DNA of 64,000 bases, from NCBI GenBank assembly GCA_035699085.1, contig DASSBG010000028.1:186001-250000 (forward strand), in the 5' to 3' direction. The translations under genes and the position numbers were made by a program. The notes beneath the pieces are model-generated. The model did not search any database, had not been told where the DNA came from, and was given only the letters and a program-made list of their open reading frames with translations. Numbering within the stretch: the stretch's first letter is position 1; each line of letters starts with the position of its first letter. This stretch comes from DASSBG01 sp035699085 (lineage in GTDB: Bacteria; Pseudomonadota; Gammaproteobacteria; Xanthomonadales; Rhodanobacteraceae). Shown here piece after piece: positions 61,777-64,000 of the stretch.

Positions 61777-63077
61777 CCGCGCGGGTGCGCCTGCTGCTGC
61801 CGAGCCTCGGCGCACTGCTGCTGGGCGCCTGCGCCACCACCCCGCGCACGCCCATGGTCACGCTGCCACCGCCGAGCCCGGCCCCGGTGCCGGTGCGGGT
61901 GACGCCGGCGCGCCCGGTGGCCCCGCCGGGGTTCTGGCAAGAGCTGCGCTCGCGGTTCGCCTTTGCGAGCTGCAGCGGCAGCAGCGAAGTCGATCGCTGG
62001 ATCCGCCGCTACAGCGCGCAGCCACAGCGCTTCGAGGCGGCGGTCAAGGCGGTGCTGCCGGAGCTGCGCTATGTAGCGAGGGTCGCGCGCGAGCACGATG
62101 TCCCCGGTGAGTTTGTATGGTTGCCGTGGGTCGAGAGCAGCTACCGCCTGCTGCCGCCCCGTGGCCGTGGCGCTGCCGGCCTCTGGCAGTTGATGCCGCG
62201 GACCGCGCGCTCGCTTGGCCTGCGCGTCGACCACCGCTACGACGCGCGTCTGGACCTCGAGGCATCGAGCACGGCGGCCATGCAACTGCTCCGCCGCTAC
62301 CAGCGCACGTTCCATGATTGGCGGCTGTCGGACATGGCCTACAACGCCGGCATGTACGGCATCAAACGCCTGCTCCGCGAGCGCGGTCGCCCGCTGGACG
62401 ACGCAGTGCTTCCCGACCTGCCGGTGCGGCCGGTCACGCGCTCGCACCTGGCCAAGCTGATGGCGCTGGCTTGCATCGTGCGCGAGCCGCAGCAGTACGA
62501 CATCGAACTTCCGGCTGTGGACGAGCGGCGGACCCTGGTTGCCGTGAGCCTCCCTGCTCCGCTCAGCCTGCACGTGGCGGCGCGGCTGGCTGGCGTGCCG
62601 GTGGCCCACCTGCGCGAACTGAATCTCGCCAACCGCAGCATTGACCTGCCGGTAACCCACCTGGTCCTCGAGCGCGGACCGGCGCGGCGTTTCGACACCG
62701 CGTACGCACGCCTCGAACCGCTGCACTGGCAGCGCTGGCAACGCGTAAGGCTGGCACAGGCCAGCTCGCTGCAGGCACTGGTCGGCAAGGACGTGGAGCG
62801 CCAGACACTGCTGGCGCAGGTCAACCGGTTGGGCGATGGCACCGCATTACCGCGCCACACCGCGCTGTGGTTGCCGCAGGACGTCGTTGCCAGCCTGCCG
62901 GGCGACAGCGCCGTCACCATCGATGGCGCGCCGCTGTCGCACCGCGTCGTCAGCGGCGACACGCTCTGGGACATCGCCCACCGCTTCCACCTGCGGGTCA
63001 GCGAGTTGCGCAGCTGGAACCATCTGCGGGGCGACCTGCTGCACCTTGGTCAGGTGCTGCGCCTGACGGCGCCGTGA
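61773..63077 (+). CDS. mltD: Membrane-bound lytic murein transglycosylase D
   Basis: A 434-residue lipoprotein: lipobox LGAC, SLT domain with catalytic Glu in WLPWVESSYRLL and GLWQLMPRTARSLGL, and one C-terminal LysM domain HRVVSGDTLWDIAHRFHL. Its ATG overlaps the gloB stop. The pairing gloB-mltD is common in gammaproteobacteria. Confidence 0.92.
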   Translation: MTARVRLLLPSLGALLLGACATTPRTPMVTLPPPSPAPVPVRVTPARPVAPPGFWQELRSRFAFASCSGSSEVDRWIRRYSAQPQRFEAAVKAVLPELRYVARVAREHDVPGEFVWLPWVESSYRLLPPRGRGAAGLWQLMPRTARSLGLRVDHRYDARLDLEASSTAAMQLLRRYQRTFHDWRLSDMAYNAGMYGIKRLLRERGRPLDDAVLPDLPVRPVTRSHLAKLMALACIVREPQQYDIELPAVDERRTLVAVSLPAPLSLHVAARLAGVPVAHLRELNLANRSIDLPVTHLVLERGPARRFDTAYARLEPLHWQRWQRVRLAQASSLQALVGKDVERQTLLAQVNRLGDGTALPRHTALWLPQDVVASLPGDSAVTIDGAPLSHRVVSGDTLWDIAHRFHLRVSELRSWNHLRGDLLHLGQVLRLTAP

Positions 63078-63216
63078 GGGGCGGGCACGGGAATTCCGGA
63101 TTCGCGCTTGCGTCCACAGCCTTCGGGGCATGCCGCAGGCGCTTGTATTCCGCAGGCGTTGGCTCCTAGACTTTCGGTTTCAGCGCGGCGGTCGCGGCGC
63201 ACTCATCGGAGGTCAC

Positions 63217-63999
63217 ATGGGATTCCTGCACGGCAAACGTGCCCTGGTGGTCGGCATCGCCAGCCAGCGCTCCATCGCCTGGGGCATCGCCAACGCGATG
63301 CACCGGGAAGGCGCACAACTCGCCTTCACCTACCAGAACGAGCGTCTGAAGTCGCGCGTCGACGAGGCTGCCAGCGCCTTTGACAGCCATATCGTGCTGC
63401 CCTGCGATGTTGCCGACGACGCCCAGGTCGACGCCGTGTTCGAGCAACTCGGCTCGCATTGGGACGGGCTGGACATCCTGGTGCACTCGGTCGGCTTCGC
63501 TCCGCGCGAAGCGCTGTCGGGCGGCTTCACCGATGCCACCAGCCGCGAGAGCTTCGCCATCGCCCACGACGTCTCCAGCTACAGCCTGCTGGCATTGGCG
63601 CGCGCCGCGCGGCCATTGATGCGCGGGCGCAGCGGCGCCATCGTCACCCTCACCTACCTCGGCTCGACGCGCGCCATGGCCAGCTACAACGTGATGGGCC
63701 TGGCCAAGGCCAGCCTGGAGGCCAACATGCGCTACCTGGCCTACGACCTTGGTCCGGAGGGCACGCGCGTCAACGCCATCTCGGCCGGGCCGATCAAGAC
63801 GCTGGCTGCGTCCGGCATCGGCGACTTCCGCAAGATGCTCGAGCACGTCGACCAGAACGCGCCGCTGCGGCGCAGCGTCACCATCGACGAGGTCGGCAAC
63901 ACCGCCGCGTTCCTGTGCTCCGATCTCGCTTCCGGTATCACGGGTGAAGTGACTTACGTCGATGCCGGCTACAACATCCTGGCGATGACGGGGCTCTGA
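63217..63999 (+). CDS. fabI: Enoyl-ACP reductase I
   Basis: A 260-residue SDR-type enoyl-ACP reductase: GIASQRSIAWGIANAM (cofactor loop), SVGFAPREAL, the catalytic Tyr-x6-Lys in SYNVMGLAKASLE and SAGPIKTLAASGI. A CGGAGG ribosome binding site precedes the ATG. It completes fatty-acid elongation with the fab cluster at 34.6-39.2 kb. Confidence 0.94.
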   Translation: MGFLHGKRALVVGIASQRSIAWGIANAMHREGAQLAFTYQNERLKSRVDEAASAFDSHIVLPCDVADDAQVDAVFEQLGSHWDGLDILVHSVGFAPREALSGGFTDATSRESFAIAHDVSSYSLLALARAARPLMRGRSGAIVTLTYLGSTRAMASYNVMGLAKASLEANMRYLAYDLGPEGTRVNAISAGPIKTLAASGIGDFRKMLEHVDQNAPLRRSVTIDEVGNTAAFLCSDLASGITGEVTYVDAGYNILAMTGL

Positions 64000-64000
64000 G

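Overview
The window is GC-rich (well over 60 %) gammaproteobacterial chromosome. The gene content and order point to Xanthomonadales/Lysobacterales: a Xanthomonas/Xylella-type HisRS, a dnaX-ebfC-recR block beside a small SRP RNA gene, a yceD-rpmF-fab-mltG-tmk-holB-pilZ operon, a TgpA/DUF58/MoxR operon, and gaps full of short heptamer repeats and REP-like hairpins. No prophage, insertion sequence or CRISPR array was seen. Genus or species cannot be fixed from this sequence alone.

Layout. 0.3-21.7 kb: branched-chain amino acid catabolism. Leucine dehydrogenase, isovaleryl-CoA dehydrogenase, a thiolase, both methylcrotonyl-CoA carboxylase subunits, methylglutaconyl-CoA hydratase, HMG-CoA lyase and a type II 3-hydroxyacyl-CoA dehydrogenase are present. 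The set is split between 6.5 and 13.1 kb by an accessory block: an AbrB/PIN toxin-antitoxin pair, a YadGH-like ABC exporter, an RHH/RelE pair, a periplasmic metallo-beta-lactamase-fold enzyme, and an FTR1-cupredoxin-CxxCH iron module with a Fur-box candidate. Two tandem cupin genes sit inside the translationally coupled liuC-liuD-liuE run. A PAS-PAS-PAS-GGDEF-EAL protein follows. 21.9-30.3 kb: EF-P-like EfpL, an amino-acid permease, HiPIP, methionine salvage (mtnBDC), then hisS coupled to an oversized histidine-ammonia-lyase-like gene. 30.4 kb: tRNA-Pro(CGG).

30.7-40.1 kb: one leftward operon for fatty-acid synthesis, cell-wall and replication functions, from yceD/rpmF through fabH-fabD-fabG-acpP-fabF to mltG-tmk-holB and pilZ. 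It carries a PIG-L deacetylase gene near the end and lacks plsX and pabC at their customary places. 40.2-47.8 kb: a membrane protein, a GT39 glycosyltransferase, the moxR-DUF58-tgpA operon and two Slp lipoproteins separated by a decayed copy of the tgpA 3' end. 47.9-53.3 kb: hinT, recR, ebfC, dnaX, a secreted protein of unknown function, tRNA-Ser(GGA) and ffs. 53.6-57.2 kb: an MBL-fold enzyme, a Kdo kinase, a GT9 glycosyltransferase, a DUF6165 protein and tRNA-Ser(CGA). 57.2-64 kb: queF, a PP2C phosphatase, dnaQ, rnhA, a methyltransferase, gloB, mltD and fabI.

The most novel structure lies between genes. A roughly 240-bp element bounded by inverted GGGACCC/GGGTCCC arrays occurs twice, once inside the dnaX-ebfC-recR operon. 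Other gaps carry other heptamer arrays, several with oppositely oriented arrays at the two ends. Two REP-type hairpins, a two-hairpin GTCGGGTTA element, a perfect 25-bp inverted repeat around GTGCAC, and a tRNA-Ser 3' end with an inverted copy beyond its terminator complete the picture. All functional calls rest on recognition of protein and RNA motifs by eye; no database search was run.
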